Source of the DNA: Salisediminibacterium halotolerans | Lineage (GTDB): Bacteria > Bacillota > Bacilli > Bacillales > Salisediminibacteriaceae | Reading direction: 5' to 3' | Length of the DNA stretch: 64,000 bases | Assembly (NCBI RefSeq): GCF_003814815.1 | Contig: NZ_RKQQ01000002.1 | Span: 1 to 64,000, forward strand | In this document: positions 21,822 to 31,643 of the stretch, in pieces | How positions within the stretch are numbered: position 1 is the first letter of the stretch | Layout of the letters: every line of letters starts with the position of its first letter | Translations under genes and position numbers: made by a program | Notes under the pieces: generated by a model | Database searches by the model: none | What the model saw: only the letters and a program-made list of their open reading frames with translations | Told to the model about the DNA's origin: nothing

Positions 21822-22592
21822 ATGATGCATGCTTTTTCACGAAACGAACTGGCGATCGGAAAAGAAGGTCTCGATCGCTTGAAAGATCAAACCGTTGCTG
21901 TATTAGGAATCGGCGGGGTCGGGTCTTTCGCGGCCGAAGCGTTGGCCCGCTCTGGTGTCGGACGGCTGGTACTGGTAGATAAAGATGATATTGATATTAC
22001 AAACGTTAACCGGCAGATTCATGCGCTCCAATCAACTGTCGGCGAGTCGAAAGTGGCGATGATGAAAGCGCGCATTGCTGATATTAACCCCGAATGCGAA
22101 GTTGTCGCGATGCATATGTTTTATAACGAAGAGACGTTTGAAACGTTTTTTGCTGAAAGCCCTGACTTTGTCCTTGACGCCTCTGATACGGTGAGCTATA
22201 AAATTCACCTCATGAAAGAGTGTATCGCCCGACGTATTCCACTTATTTCCAGCATGGGCGCAGCGAATAAAATGGATCCGACCCAATTAGAAATTGCCGA
22301 TATTTCAGAAACGTCGTACGATCCGCTCGCGAAAATCATCCGCTCGCGTCTGCGTAAGGAAGGGATCCATACCGGCGTAAATGTTGTGTATTCGAAAGAG
22401 AAACCGATTGTAACAAGAGAAGATGTCCGCCGTGATATTGTCAGTGAAAAACAGGAGCAAGGAGCGATCAGAAAAGCGAAACTGCCGCCGTCTTCCAATG
22501 CGTTTGTTCCTTCGGTGGCCGGCTTAATCATGGCCGGTCATGCGGTGACTGCGCTGCTTGGTGATATCGATATTGAACGCGTCGGCAACTAA
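21822..22592 (+). CDS. tcdA: tRNA threonylcarbamoyladenosine dehydratase
   Basis: TcdA cyclises t6A37 in tRNA to ct6A using ATP. The 256-residue E1-like protein has the nucleotide-binding glycine loop VLGIGGVGSFAAEALARSGVG (about 28-48), VDKDDIDITNVNRQIHAL and the DASD motif. It lacks the C-terminal rhodanese or MPN extensions of other E1-like families, and the location after 6S RNA matches B. subtilis yrvM. Confidence 0.93.
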   Translation: MMHAFSRNELAIGKEGLDRLKDQTVAVLGIGGVGSFAAEALARSGVGRLVLVDKDDIDITNVNRQIHALQSTVGESKVAMMKARIADINPECEVVAMHMFYNEETFETFFAESPDFVLDASDTVSYKIHLMKECIARRIPLISSMGAANKMDPTQLEIADISETSYDPLAKIIRSRLRKEGIHTGVNVVYSKEKPIVTREDVRRDIVSEKQEQGAIRKAKLPPSSNAFVPSVAGLIMAGHAVTALLGDIDIERVGN

Positions 22593-22716
22593 GAAGCGAG
22601 TATTTAAGCTAAAACTTCCTGTATATGCAGGGCGTTTTATGTCTATGACAACGAAGTGAAGAAAAAATGACAAAAATCGAAACAAATATTGAACAATAAG
22701 TGAACACTTTCGCATA

Positions 22717-22729
22717 TGAAGCGGTTACA
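22717..22729 (+). promoter_or_regulatory. Candidate cre site upstream of lctP copy 1
   Basis: TGAAGCGGTTACA matches the CcpA-binding consensus TGWAANCGNTNNCA. It lies about 170 nt before the permease start, within the 307-nt gap after tcdA. Confidence 0.55.
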
Positions 22730-22778
22730 TCGGCTGTTAGTGGCAACTATTTACACCTGATTGTTGCAAAGACAGGAA

Positions 22779-22792
22779 AGAAAACGCTGACA
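22779..22792 (+). promoter_or_regulatory. Second candidate cre site upstream of lctP copy 1
   Basis: AGAAAACGCTGACA fits the cre consensus except for its first base, 50 nt downstream of the first site. Confidence 0.45.
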
Positions 22793-22825
22793 TATTTCTA
22801 ATATGGAAAGGGTAATAAACTGAAA

Positions 22826-22861
22826 AGACGGGTCGTCTAAATGCGATATATCCGCTATAAT
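22826..22861 (+). promoter_or_regulatory. lctP copy 1 promoter region with operator-like palindrome
   Basis: TATAAT at 22856-22861 is a clear -10 element, but the -35 position (TCGTCT) is poor. It overlaps a perfect inverted repeat AGACG-GGT-CGTCT (22826-22838), which suggests a bound regulator. This palindrome differs from the one at lctP copy 2 and lutA. Confidence 0.5.
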
Positions 22862-22899
22862 ATCAGTAATTAGTTCAGACACCCTAGGAGGAATCATTC

Positions 22900-24498
22900 A
22901 TGTTCATGATCACAATTACGGCATTCAGCGCAATAGTCTTGCCAATTATTTTTCTTGTCTTTTTGCGCTTTCCGGCAAAAACAGGCATGTTATACAGTGC
23001 CATTATCTTTATCAGTCTTGCGTATTTTGTTTGGGGAGTTGAGGGTCTTCCTTTGATCGCTTCTATTTTTGAAGGATTTCATCAAGCGTTGACGATTTTG
23101 TTCATTCTATTAGGTGCAATTGCCTTGTTAAACGCGCTTCGCGAAACAGGAGCTGTCGACCGGATTAATCAAGGGTTTCGCAATATTTCGGCCGATATGC
23201 GTATTCAAGTTATCATCATTGCGTTTTTGTTTGGCGGATTAATTGAAGGTGCCTCCGGCTTTGGTACACCGGCGGCTGTTACAGGTCCGCTTATGGTTGC
23301 GCTCGGATTTTCGCCGATCGCCGCCGCAACCCTTGCTTTGATCGCAAACAGTACGCCAGTACCGTTTGCGGCGGTTGGAACCCCTTTAATTATCGGTACG
23401 GGTAATGTTGAGGGAGCCGGACCGGAAATGTTTCAAGAGATTGCTTTAAATATTACGATGATGGATTTGCTCGTAGGAACCTTGATTCCGACGATATTAA
23501 TCGTCGTTTTAACGACCGGTTTTGGCAAAACAAAAGGATTGAAGCCGGTCTTGGCAATGCTTCCGTGGACACTTACAATCGGAGCGGTTTATTCCGTGTC
23601 TGCATTGGTTTACGGCATTTTGTTCGGACCGGAGTTTATCAGTATTTTAGCTCCGCTAACTGGTTTAGCGTTTGCAACCATCACAGCTAAAAAGAACATT
23701 TTGCTTCCGAAAGATACGTGGCAAGAGGCGATGAAAGAAGATTTCCAAGTGAAGGAAGAAAAATCCGAGATGAGTCTGTTCACTGCTTGGAGCCCGTATT
23801 TTATTGTCGTTGTGTTGCTTCTCTTTACTCGGATTGTTGAGCCGGTGGAGCAATTTACCCAGCAAGCTCTTGACGCAACATGGACCGATATTTTCGGTGT
23901 TGAAGGGATTACTTCGAGTTGGGAAGTCCTCTATTCCCCAGGAGCGGTTCTGTTATTAGCAGCGTTTATTTCCGTTTATATCCAAGGGAAGAAGATCAAA
24001 ACATTCGGCACCGCAATCAAGCAATCGAGCAGCACAGTTGTCGGAGCAGCTCTCGCTCTCTTCCCGACGTTGGCTCTCGTCCATGTTTTTGTAAACTCAG
24101 ACTTTAATACAATGAGCGAACTGGGCACGATGCCGGAATACATTGCCGAAGTGATGGCGGCCGGTCTCGGAAGCGTGTGGCTTTTTATCGCTCCTTTCCT
24201 CGGCCTGTTAGGTTCGTTCGTAACCGGCAGTGCCGTTGTGTCGACGTTGACGTTCTCGCCAATTCAGTACAACGTAGCATTGGAGGCCGGATTTGATCAG
24301 AATTTAATTCTTGCTCAACAATTAGCCGGTGCAGCGGGCGGAAACATGATTTGTGTGCATAATGTCGTTGCAGCTGCGGCTGTCGTCGGAATTGTCGGCA
24401 GTGAAGGGGCGATCATTCGAAAAACGGTATTACCGGCTATTTTGTACGGACTCTTAGTCGGAGTAGCGGGACTGTTAGTCAATCTCATCATTCTTTAA
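22900..24498 (+). CDS. lctP: L-lactate permease (LctP family), copy 1
   Basis: This 532-residue polytopic protein belongs to the LctP family of lactate (and glycolate) proton symporters. It has about 13 membrane segments and the conserved [21 protein letters not shown] (about 112-132) and [21 protein letters not shown] regions. AGGAGG lies 8 nt before the ATG. The protein is closely similar along its whole length to the next gene, so the pair arose by tandem duplication. Two cre-like sites precede it and a strong terminator follows, so it can be controlled separately from copy 2. Confidence 0.9.
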   Translation: MFMITITAFSAIVLPIIFLVFLRFPAKTGMLYSAIIFISLAYFVWGVEGLPLIASIFEGFHQALTILFILLGAIALLNALRETGAVDRINQGFRNISADMRIQVIIIAFLFGGLIEGASGFGTPAAVTGPLMVALGFSPIAAATLALIANSTPVPFAAVGTPLIIGTGNVEGAGPEMFQEIALNITMMDLLVGTLIPTILIVVLTTGFGKTKGLKPVLAMLPWTLTIGAVYSVSALVYGILFGPEFISILAPLTGLAFATITAKKNILLPKDTWQEAMKEDFQVKEEKSEMSLFTAWSPYFIVVVLLLFTRIVEPVEQFTQQALDATWTDIFGVEGITSSWEVLYSPGAVLLLAAFISVYIQGKKIKTFGTAIKQSSSTVVGAALALFPTLALVHVFVNSDFNTMSELGTMPEYIAEVMAAGLGSVWLFIAPFLGLLGSFVTGSAVVSTLTFSPIQYNVALEAGFDQNLILAQQLAGAAGGNMICVHNVVAAAAVVGIVGSEGAIIRKTVLPAILYGLLVGVAGLLVNLIIL

Positions 24499-24507
24499 AA
24501 AGCTGTC

Positions 24508-24538
24508 AAACCTGCGGATCTGCTCCGCAGGTTTTTTT
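24508..24538 (+). terminator. Terminator after lctP copy 1
   Basis: AAACCTGCGGA pairs with TCCGCAGGTTT around a short loop and is followed by a run of T. Confidence 0.85.
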
Positions 24539-24666
24539 ATAAACAAAATATGTGAAATAGATAACACGAGTATTATAGTTTGATTTGATTTGCCGGTGTG
24601 CCCAGCCTTTTCAACATCCACCTGTATATACAAATATACGAAGGTGGGGGAAATTAACAAACGTTA

Positions 24667-24695
24667 TTGAAAGCGCTTTCTTGTTTGATTATAAT
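24667..24695 (+). promoter_or_regulatory. Promoter of lctP copy 2 with overlapping cre
   Basis: TTGAAA (24667-24672) and TATAAT (24690-24695) are separated by 17 nt. A full cre palindrome, TGAAAGCGCTTTCT (24668-24681), overlaps the -35 element, so CcpA binding should directly block polymerase when preferred sugars are present. Confidence 0.8.
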
Positions 24696-24711
24696 AGGTA
24701 TTGTACATACA

Positions 24712-24724
24712 GTCATCTGATGAC
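24712..24724 (+). promoter_or_regulatory. Operator-like palindrome GTCATC-T-GATGAC
   Basis: This perfect 13-bp inverted repeat lies about 10 nt after the predicted transcription start of lctP copy 2. The same sequence with A at the centre is found before lutA at 26525. This is the expected geometry for a GntR-type lactate repressor such as LutR; the regulator gene is not in the window. Confidence 0.65.
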
Positions 24725-24798
24725 CGGATGATAAATATAACAGTACAGGGGGACAGGAAGACGCTCGTAAAAAGGATATTGTCTTAGGGGGAATGAAA

Positions 24799-26391
24799 AT
24801 GGAATTTTTGACAGCTTTCAGTGCTATTATTTTACCGTTTATTTTTCTTGTATTGCTGCGCATGCCGGCAAAGAAGGGGATGCTTTACAGCGCGATTATT
24901 TTTATCACATTGGCATACTTTGTCTGGGGTGTCGAAGGAATGCCGCTTTTTGCATCCATATTTGAAGGTTTTCATCAAGCGTTTACGATCTTGTTTATTC
25001 TGCTCGGAGCGATTGTACTTTTGAACACGCTGCGGCAAACCGGTGCTGTTGACCGGATTAACGAAGGTTTTCGCAATATTTCCTCGGACATGCGCGTTCA
25101 AGTGATTATCGTCGCGTTTTTATTCGGCGGCCTGATTGAAGGAGCTGCCGGTTTCGGAACGCCTGCGGCAGTAACCGGACCGCTGATGGTCGCGCTCGGA
25201 TTTACACCGCTTGCAGCTGCTACAACGGCGTTAATTGCTGACAGCACATCGGTATCATTCGGCGCTGTCGGGACGCCTGTTCTTGTCGGGCTCGGCAATG
25301 TCGAGAATGCGGGGCGCGAATTGTTTCAGGAAGTGGCGATTCGTACGACGATGATGGACTTATTGGTCGGGACACTTGTACCGTTTATCCTGATTGTCGT
25401 CTTAACGGTCGCTTTTGGGAAAAAGAAAGGTTTATCTTCGGTGATGTCGATGCTTCCGTGGTCACTTATGATCGGGTTTACATATTCAGTTTCCGCATAT
25501 GTGTATGCCGTTTTGTTCGGTCCGGAATTTATTGCGATTTTAGCCTCGCTTACCGGTCTGGCGGTTGCGACGATTACAGCGAGAAAGAACTTTTTGCTTC
25601 CGGAAGAACCTTGGCAGGACGCATTGGAAGAAGGTTTCGAGGTGAAAGAAGCAAAGTCAGACATGAGCTTGCTCTCTGCCTGGAGCCCGTATTTTATCGT
25701 TGTCGTTTTGCTTTTGTTGACACGGATTGTTGATCCGGTTCAAGAGTTTACCCAAACGGCGGTCGATTTTACATGGAACAATATTTTTGGCGTCGAAGGA
25801 ATTACCTCCAACTGGGAAGTGCTTTATTCACCGGGGGCCGTGCTTCTGTTGGCAGCGCTGATTTCCGTTTTCACACAACGGCAAACGATCGGAACATTCG
25901 GCAAGGCGTTTAAACAATCGATGCCGACCGTTCAAGGTGCAGCGCTGGCATTATTGCCGACATTGGCGCTCGTGCAAGTATTTACGAATTCGGATTTTAA
26001 CGCAACGGCTCATTTGGCTTCCATGCCGGAATACATTGCTGAAGTGATGGCGGCATCGCTCGGCGGGGTTTGGCTGTTCGTCGCTCCGTATTTGGGCATA
26101 TTAGGCTCTTTCATCACCGGCAGTGCAACAGTGTCAACGCTGACGTTCTCGCCGATCCAGTTTAATGTCGCAGCCCAGACAGGGCTCGACAGCAACCTCG
26201 TTCTCGCACAGCAGCTTGGCGGCTCCGCTGCCGGAAATATGATTTGCGTGCATAACGTTGTGGCAGCCGCGGCTGTCGTCGGCATGGTCGGCCGTGAAGG
26301 CGACATTATCCGTAAAACGATTTTGCCTGCGCTCCTATACGGTTTACTGCTCGGAATAGCCGGTTCAATTTTGTATTTGTTTATTATGTAA
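24799..26391 (+). CDS. lctP: L-lactate permease (LctP family), copy 2
   Basis: This 530-residue LctP-family transporter is the tandem paralogue of the gene at 22900, sharing [21 protein letters not shown], the MMDLLVGTL and [12 protein letters not shown] segments and the C-terminal [15 protein letters not shown]. The ATG at 24799 is preferred to 24793 because GGGGG lies 7 nt ahead of it. It shares the cre plus GTCATCNGATGAC control pattern with lutABC and is therefore the better candidate for the lactate uptake partner of the Lut enzymes. Confidence 0.9.
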   Translation: MEFLTAFSAIILPFIFLVLLRMPAKKGMLYSAIIFITLAYFVWGVEGMPLFASIFEGFHQAFTILFILLGAIVLLNTLRQTGAVDRINEGFRNISSDMRVQVIIVAFLFGGLIEGAAGFGTPAAVTGPLMVALGFTPLAAATTALIADSTSVSFGAVGTPVLVGLGNVENAGRELFQEVAIRTTMMDLLVGTLVPFILIVVLTVAFGKKKGLSSVMSMLPWSLMIGFTYSVSAYVYAVLFGPEFIAILASLTGLAVATITARKNFLLPEEPWQDALEEGFEVKEAKSDMSLLSAWSPYFIVVVLLLLTRIVDPVQEFTQTAVDFTWNNIFGVEGITSNWEVLYSPGAVLLLAALISVFTQRQTIGTFGKAFKQSMPTVQGAALALLPTLALVQVFTNSDFNATAHLASMPEYIAEVMAASLGGVWLFVAPYLGILGSFITGSATVSTLTFSPIQFNVAAQTGLDSNLVLAQQLGGSAAGNMICVHNVVAAAAVVGMVGREGDIIRKTILPALLYGLLLGIAGSILYLFIM

Positions 26392-26398
26392 AAATGAC

Positions 26399-26424
26399 AG
26401 GGGGGCGCCTTCAGCCCCCTTTTT
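26399..26424 (+). terminator. Terminator after lctP copy 2
   Basis: AGGGGG pairs with CCCCCT and is followed by T, 7 nt after the stop codon. Confidence 0.75.
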
Positions 26425-26462
26425 GAAAAAATCGACTAAAATCGGAGTCAACTCTATTATTT

Positions 26463-26476
26463 TGAAGCGGTTTCAT
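26463..26476 (+). promoter_or_regulatory. cre site upstream of lutABC
   Basis: TGAAGCGGTTTCAT is a near-perfect cre. A possible promoter follows (TTTACA 26476-26481, TATTTT 26500-26505), so the cre would abut its -35 element. Confidence 0.65.
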
Positions 26477-26524
26477 TTACAATACTTAGTAAATGGATTT
26501 ATTTTAAAACATATTTTGGTTTTA

Positions 26525-26537
26525 GTCATCAGATGAC
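26525..26537 (+). promoter_or_regulatory. Operator-like palindrome GTCATC-A-GATGAC before lutA
   Basis: This perfect 13-bp inverted repeat is identical in both arms to that before lctP copy 2 (24712). It lies about 20 nt after the candidate -10 and 26 nt before the lutA start. Confidence 0.65.
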
Positions 26538-26563
26538 CATATGAGTTACGAGGAGGAATTCCT

Positions 26564-27304
26564 ATGAAGGTATCACTGTTTTTAACCTGTCTTGCCGATG
26601 TTGTTTATCCCGCATCGGTGGGAAAGAGCTCAGTAGAATTGTTGGAGCGTTTCGGCTGTGAGGTGGATTTTCCAAAGAAGCAAACGTGTTGCGGACAGCC
26701 GGCATTTAACAGCGGATTTCACAAAGAATCACGCGAGGTAGCGAAGCATATGATTGCGACGTTTGAGCACGCATCTTACGTGGTCTCTCCGTCAGGCTCT
26801 TGTACGGCGATGCTCCATGAGTATCCTAAACTGTTTGAAGATGATCCGGATTGGCTATATCGGGCTGAGGCATTGAAGAATAAATCGTATGAACTGACAC
26901 AGTTTTTGGTTCACGTATTAAACGTTGAAGACGTCGGAGCAGAACTGCCGGCGAATGCCACGTATCATACATCTTGTCATATGACACGGCTGTTAGGTGA
27001 AAAAGAAGCGCCGATGAAATTGCTTAAGAATGTCAAAGGGTTAACGGTGTATGAACTGCCTTACAAAGAACAGTGCTGCGGTTTTGGCGGCACCTTCAGC
27101 GTCAAGATGATGCCGATCTCTGAGCAGATGGTCGATGAAAAGGTTGAGCATGTGGAGGAAACCGGGGCGGAGATTTTAATCGGGGCCGATCTCGGCTGTT
27201 TAATGAATATCGGCGGCCGGATTGAACGAAAAGGAAAACCGGTCAAAGTGATGCATATTGCAGATGTTTTGAATACGCAAGCTAAAGCGGAGGTGAACAC
27301 ATGA
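26564..27304 (+). CDS. lutA: Lactate utilization protein A
   Basis: LutA is part of the LutABC iron-sulfur complex that oxidises L-lactate to pyruvate. The 246-residue protein contains the two cysteine-rich CCG modules of the family: [13 protein letters not shown] near 39-51 and [14 protein letters not shown] near 167-180, likely binding a [4Fe-4S] cluster. The ATG follows GAGGAGG. The stop overlaps the lutB start by 4 nt (ATGA), so the three genes form a tight operon. Confidence 0.94.
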   Translation: MKVSLFLTCLADVVYPASVGKSSVELLERFGCEVDFPKKQTCCGQPAFNSGFHKESREVAKHMIATFEHASYVVSPSGSCTAMLHEYPKLFEDDPDWLYRAEALKNKSYELTQFLVHVLNVEDVGAELPANATYHTSCHMTRLLGEKEAPMKLLKNVKGLTVYELPYKEQCCGFGGTFSVKMMPISEQMVDEKVEHVEETGAEILIGADLGCLMNIGGRIERKGKPVKVMHIADVLNTQAKAEVNT

Positions 27305-28737
27305 GTGTAAAAATCGGCGACGATAAATTTTTCGACCGGGTCGAAAAAGGAATCGATAATGAATTTATGCGTAAAGCGGTCCGTGAGGCGCAGAGCCGGC
27401 TGGAAGGAAGAAAATCAGCAATTCAAGAAGAAATGGGCAATTGGGAAGACTGGCGCGAACTGTCGGAAGAAATCAGACAGCATACATTGGAAAACCTCGA
27501 TTACTATTTGGAGCAGTTTGCCGAAAACGTTGCTGCCCAAGGCGGACATGTCTTCTTTGCCGAAACGGCAGAAGAAGCGAATCAATACATTTCCGGGATC
27601 ATTAAAGAAAAAGATGCAAAAAACGTTATCAAATCGAAATCGATGGTGACTGAAGAGATCGGGATGAACGAAAAACTCGAAGAGCTCGGGGCGAATGTTG
27701 TGGAATCGGATTTAGGCGAGTGGATCTTGCAGCTTGATGACCAGGATCCGCCGTCACATATCGTTGTGCCTGCTTTGCATAAGAATAAAGAACAGATTGA
27801 AGAGACGTTCAGAGAAAAGCGGCAGTACGATCAAACGTCGGATCCGAATGAGCTTGCCTTGTTTGCGCGTAAAGAACTGCGCAAAGATTTTCTCGCTGCG
27901 GACGTCGGCATCACCGGCAACAACTTTGCCGTTGCAGAGTCCGGATCGATTTCACTCGTGACAAACGAAGGCAATGCCCGCCTTGCGACGACACTGCCGA
28001 AAACGCAAATATCAGTGATGGGTATGGAGCGGATTGTCCCGACGTGGGAAGAACTCGACGTTTTAGTGACAATGCTTTGCAACAGCGCGGTCGGACAAAA
28101 GCTGACAAGCTACATTACCGGCCTGACCGCAACGAAAGAAGACGGCGATGTCGACGGGCCGGAAGAATTTCACGTCGTGATTATTGATAACGGCCGCTCG
28201 AAAATTCTCGGGACCAAGTATCAGTCCGCGCTTCAATGTATCCGCTGTGCAGCCTGCATTAACGTCTGTCCGGTTTACCGGCACATCGGCGGTCATTCGT
28301 ACGGGTCGATTTATCCAGGGCCGATCGGCGCCGTTTTGACCCCGCTTTTAGAAGGGTACGACGAGCATAAAGAACTGCCTTATGCTTCAACGCTTTGCGC
28401 CGCTTGTACCGATGCGTGTCCGGTGAAGATTCCGCTCCACGAGTTGTTAGTGGAACACCGCAAAGATATCGTCGAAAAAACAGGAAAAGTCGGCTTTGCC
28501 GAAAAGATGGCGTACAAAGGATTTGCTTACGGCGCGACCCACCCGTCGCTTTACAGTTTCGGAAAGAACCAAGCGCCCGGCTATATCAGTTCGATTTCCA
28601 AAAGCGATGAGGACGGCAAAGGAAAAGGGTTCGGTCCGGCAAAAATGTGGACGAACATTCGCGATCTGCCGGAAAAAGACAAGGACGATTCGTTTCGAAA
28701 ATGGTTTGAAAACCGCAGCAAAGGAGAGGAGTCCTGA
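27301..28737 (+). CDS. lutB: Lactate utilization protein B
   Basis: This 478-residue protein has an N-terminal LUD domain (about 70-300, with [17 protein letters not shown] near 201-217) and two C-terminal 4Fe-4S motifs, [12 protein letters not shown] (about 312-323) and CAACTDACP (about 366-374). It is expected to carry electrons within the LutABC complex at the membrane face. Its TGA overlaps the lutC ATG by one base. Confidence 0.95.
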   Translation: MSVKIGDDKFFDRVEKGIDNEFMRKAVREAQSRLEGRKSAIQEEMGNWEDWRELSEEIRQHTLENLDYYLEQFAENVAAQGGHVFFAETAEEANQYISGIIKEKDAKNVIKSKSMVTEEIGMNEKLEELGANVVESDLGEWILQLDDQDPPSHIVVPALHKNKEQIEETFREKRQYDQTSDPNELALFARKELRKDFLAADVGITGNNFAVAESGSISLVTNEGNARLATTLPKTQISVMGMERIVPTWEELDVLVTMLCNSAVGQKLTSYITGLTATKEDGDVDGPEEFHVVIIDNGRSKILGTKYQSALQCIRCAACINVCPVYRHIGGHSYGSIYPGPIGAVLTPLLEGYDEHKELPYASTLCAACTDACPVKIPLHELLVEHRKDIVEKTGKVGFAEKMAYKGFAYGATHPSLYSFGKNQAPGYISSISKSDEDGKGKGFGPAKMWTNIRDLPEKDKDDSFRKWFENRSKGEES

Positions 28738-29456
28738 TGGCCCGGGGAACGATTCAAAACAAAGAGACGTTTTTAACCAACATTGCCGACCAGCTCGGAC
28801 GCAAACGGAAAACAGAAGGTGTCGAACGGCCGCAGTGGTCAAAGAGCCCGCAGCACGATGTGTTTGCAGGCATGAGTCAAGATGAGATGCTCGATCGTTT
28901 CGTCTTGCAATGCGATAAAATTCATACCAATGTCGTCGTCATCCCGCAAAAAGATTTAGCATCTTCATTCGAGCGCGTCGTCAGCGACATGGGTTCCGGC
29001 TCGATTGTGCATTGGAATGACCCGCGATTTGAAACATACGGGTTAAAAGAGACGCTAAAAAAGCAGGAAGACGCGGGTGTTGATGTATTCGAATGGAACC
29101 CGGATTTAGGGCATAAGAACATCGAAAAAGCGGAGCAGGCGAACATCGGCGTGACGTTTTCGGATACGACGCTGGCTGAATCAGGCACTGTTGTGTTGCA
29201 CAGCAATGCCGGAAAGGGCCGATCTGTCAGTTTGCTTCCGCAGCGTTACATCGCGATTATTCCGAAGAGCACGCTCGTACCGCGCATGACGCAAGCTGCG
29301 GAGAAGCTTCATGAGCTGGCGGATGAGAACGGACGAACACCGTCTTGCGTGAATTTCATTTCCGGGCCGAGCAACTCTGCCGACATTGAGCTTCGGCTTG
29401 TCGTCGGGGTGCACGGACCGGTCCAAGCGACGTACATTGTCATTGACGACCAGTGA
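28737..29456 (+). CDS. lutC: Lactate utilization protein C
   Basis: This 239-residue protein consists mainly of a LUD domain, with GVTFSDTTLAESGTVVLHSN (about 138-157) and RYIAIIPKSTLVPRM, and no cysteine clusters. It completes lutABC. Translation is coupled to lutB through TGATG. A terminator shared with the convergent rarA gene follows. Confidence 0.94.
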   Translation: MARGTIQNKETFLTNIADQLGRKRKTEGVERPQWSKSPQHDVFAGMSQDEMLDRFVLQCDKIHTNVVVIPQKDLASSFERVVSDMGSGSIVHWNDPRFETYGLKETLKKQEDAGVDVFEWNPDLGHKNIEKAEQANIGVTFSDTTLAESGTVVLHSNAGKGRSVSLLPQRYIAIIPKSTLVPRMTQAAEKLHELADENGRTPSCVNFISGPSNSADIELRLVVGVHGPVQATYIVIDDQ

Positions 29457-29476
29457 TCAGCCGATCTGACAAAAAG

Positions 29477-29502
29477 AAGCCGCCGGCAACAGCCGGCGGC
29501 TT
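29477..29502. terminator. Bidirectional terminator between lutC and rarA
   Basis: AAGCCGCCGGC pairs with GCCGGCGGCTT around AACA. T runs occur on both strands, serving the convergent lutABC and rarA units. Confidence 0.8.
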
Positions 29503-29504
29503 TG

Positions 29505-30845
29505 TTACGTTCTTTTATTGTTTTGGATTCGTTCGTTAAAGTAATCGAGGCGTTTTTGCACCGTTTTTTCATACCCGTTCGCCGAAGGGCTGTAAAACGT
29601 TTTGTGCTGCAGATGATCCGGCAAGTACTGCTGAACGACATAATGATTTTCGTAATGGTGGGGGTATAAGTAGCCGTCGCCGTGACCGAGCTTGCCGGCT
29701 CCTTTATAGTGGGAATCGCGTAAATGGACGGGTACGTCGCCGGTCCGTTCGTTTTTCACCGTTGCCAAGGCGTTATCGATGCCGGTGATCACCGCGTTGC
29801 TCTTCGGGGCCGTCGCAAGGTATAAAGCCGCTTCAGCCAGCGGGATGCGCGCTTCCGGCATGCCGATAAATTCGACGGCGTGAAAAGCAGCCTCGGCAAT
29901 CAACAGAGCGTTCGGGTCGGCCAAGCCGACATCCTCAGCTGCATGAACGTAAAGTCTCCGTGCAATAAAGCGGGGGTCTTCCCCGGCATAGATCATTTTC
30001 GCCAGCCAGTACAAGACCGCATCAGGATCGGATCCGCGAATGCTTTTAATAAAAGCGGAGATCGTATCGTAATGATTATCGCCGCCTTTGTCGTAACGGA
30101 CCATCCGCTGCTGAATCGAAGCTTCCGCCGTCTGCAGGTCGACCGTGATCGTTTCATCCGGGTCCGGATCCGTAGTTAACACGGCGAGTTCGACGGCGTT
30201 TAACGCTGTCCGGGCATCGCCGTTGGCAATATCGACAATATGACGGACGGCATCGTCGTGCATGTGAATGTCATAATCCCCAAAGCCCCGCTCTTGATCT
30301 GTTACAGCTTCTTCAATCACCCGCTTGACTTCTTCATCCGTAAGCGGTTCGAGCTTAAATAACCGCGAGCGGGAAAGAAGCGCCGGATTGACTTCAAACA
30401 TCGGGTTTTCTGTCGTTGCTCCGATTAAAACGACTGTCCCGTCTTCGACATAAGGAAGGAGCGCATCTTGCTGGCCTTTATTAAAACGGTGAATCTCATC
30501 GATAAACAGCACCGTTTTCCGTTCTTCGTATTTCAAACGGCCCTTCGCTGCTTCAACGACTTCACGGACATCCTTGATCCCTGCTGTGACTGCGTTCAGC
30601 TGTTCAAAGTGTGAAGCAGTTGTATTGGCAATCACGCGGGCGAGCGTCGTTTTACCGGTGCCCGGCGGGCCGTGAAAGATCATCGGCGTAAGGCGGTCAG
30701 CTGTAATCGCCCGATGAAGCAGCGTGCCGGGGGCTAAAATGTCCTCTTGCCCGATGACCTCATCAATCGTCCGCGGCCGCATCCGCGCCGCAAGCGGCCC
30801 TTTCGGTGCCGGGTTTTGTTCAGCTGATGTTGTAAACAAATCCAT
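29505..30845 (-). CDS. rarA: Replication-associated recombination protein A (RarA/MgsA)
   Basis: RarA is an AAA+ ATPase of the clamp-loader-like family acting at stalled replication forks. The 446-residue protein has Walker A GPPGTGKTTLARVIA, Walker [16 protein letters not shown], sensor GATTENP and the C-terminal tetramerisation region ending in HYENHYVVQQYLPDHL. The ATG at 30845 lies 6 nt after AGGAGG; the ATG at 30851 abuts that RBS. It is on the opposite strand to its neighbours. In B. subtilis yrvN also lies between tcdA and cymR. Confidence 0.94.
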   Translation of the reverse strand: MDLFTTSAEQNPAPKGPLAARMRPRTIDEVIGQEDILAPGTLLHRAITADRLTPMIFHGPPGTGKTTLARVIANTTASHFEQLNAVTAGIKDVREVVEAAKGRLKYEERKTVLFIDEIHRFNKGQQDALLPYVEDGTVVLIGATTENPMFEVNPALLSRSRLFKLEPLTDEEVKRVIEEAVTDQERGFGDYDIHMHDDAVRHIVDIANGDARTALNAVELAVLTTDPDPDETITVDLQTAEASIQQRMVRYDKGGDNHYDTISAFIKSIRGSDPDAVLYWLAKMIYAGEDPRFIARRLYVHAAEDVGLADPNALLIAEAAFHAVEFIGMPEARIPLAEAALYLATAPKSNAVITGIDNALATVKNERTGDVPVHLRDSHYKGAGKLGHGDGYLYPHHYENHYVVQQYLPDHLQHKTFYSPSANGYEKTVQKRLDYFNERIQNNKRT

Positions 30846-30992
30846 TGTCATCCTCCTGAATAGATGTTCTGCAAAATGATTGCATTTTTTAGCTGTGACC
30901 GTTAAAATTCGAGTGGTTTACATCCGTTTAATACACTTTATTGTATGATATAATAAGTGACAGTCAGTGTACACACTAAAGGAAGTGAAAGC

Positions 30993-31643
30993 ATGACACG
31001 GCCATGGACAAAAACAGAAATGCCGATTTTTCGTTGGTTTATTTTTACGCTCGGCGTCGTGATCATGAGTTTCGGTGTCGCGCTGATGATCCGCGCGGAA
31101 CTGGGTATCGCTCCTTGGGATGTGCTCCATGTCGGTTTGCAAATGCATTTTGGACTCACCGTCGGAACATGGACGATCATTATGGGGCTTGTTCTTTTAA
31201 CGGCCTCCGTTATTATTTCAAAAGAGCGCCCGAAATTGGGGGCTTATATTAATATGATCTTTGTCGGTGTGTTTGTGGATATCTTTTTACTATTGCTGGA
31301 GACACCGGCGAGTATACAAGGGCAGACAATCATGCTTTTGGCAGGGATTCTCGTGATGGGATTCGGCATCGGCGTTTATATTTCTCCGCGTATGGGCGCC
31401 GGCCCGCGCGACAGCGTAATGCTCGCAATATCGGAGAAAACGGGGATGGCGGTTGCGCGTGTGCGAGCCGTGATGGAAGTCTCTGTGTTATTTATCGGCT
31501 GGCTGTTAGGCGGGCCGGTTTTTATCGGCACTCTTCTGTTCAGTGTGACAATCGGTCATGTGAGCGGAGTATCATTAACAATCTGCCAAAACTGGATGGA
31601 TCGACTAAGAGAAAGAGGGATGCGGGTTGAAAATATCTACTAA
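30993..31643 (+). CDS. YczE-like integral membrane protein
   Basis: This 216-residue protein has five to six membrane segments and the motifs of the YczE/YitT-like group: GVALMIRAELGIAPWDVLHVGL near 27-48 and GVYISPRMGAGPRDSVMLAI near 132-151. B. subtilis YczE (about 215 aa) is needed for surfactin production at an unclear step; the substrate, if any, is unknown. GGAAG precedes the ATG. The 3' end overlaps the cymR start by 17 nt, so this gene and cymR are probably co-transcribed. Confidence 0.75.
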   Translation: MTRPWTKTEMPIFRWFIFTLGVVIMSFGVALMIRAELGIAPWDVLHVGLQMHFGLTVGTWTIIMGLVLLTASVIISKERPKLGAYINMIFVGVFVDIFLLLLETPASIQGQTIMLLAGILVMGFGIGVYISPRMGAGPRDSVMLAISEKTGMAVARVRAVMEVSVLFIGWLLGGPVFIGTLLFSVTIGHVSGVSLTICQNWMDRLRERGMRVENIY

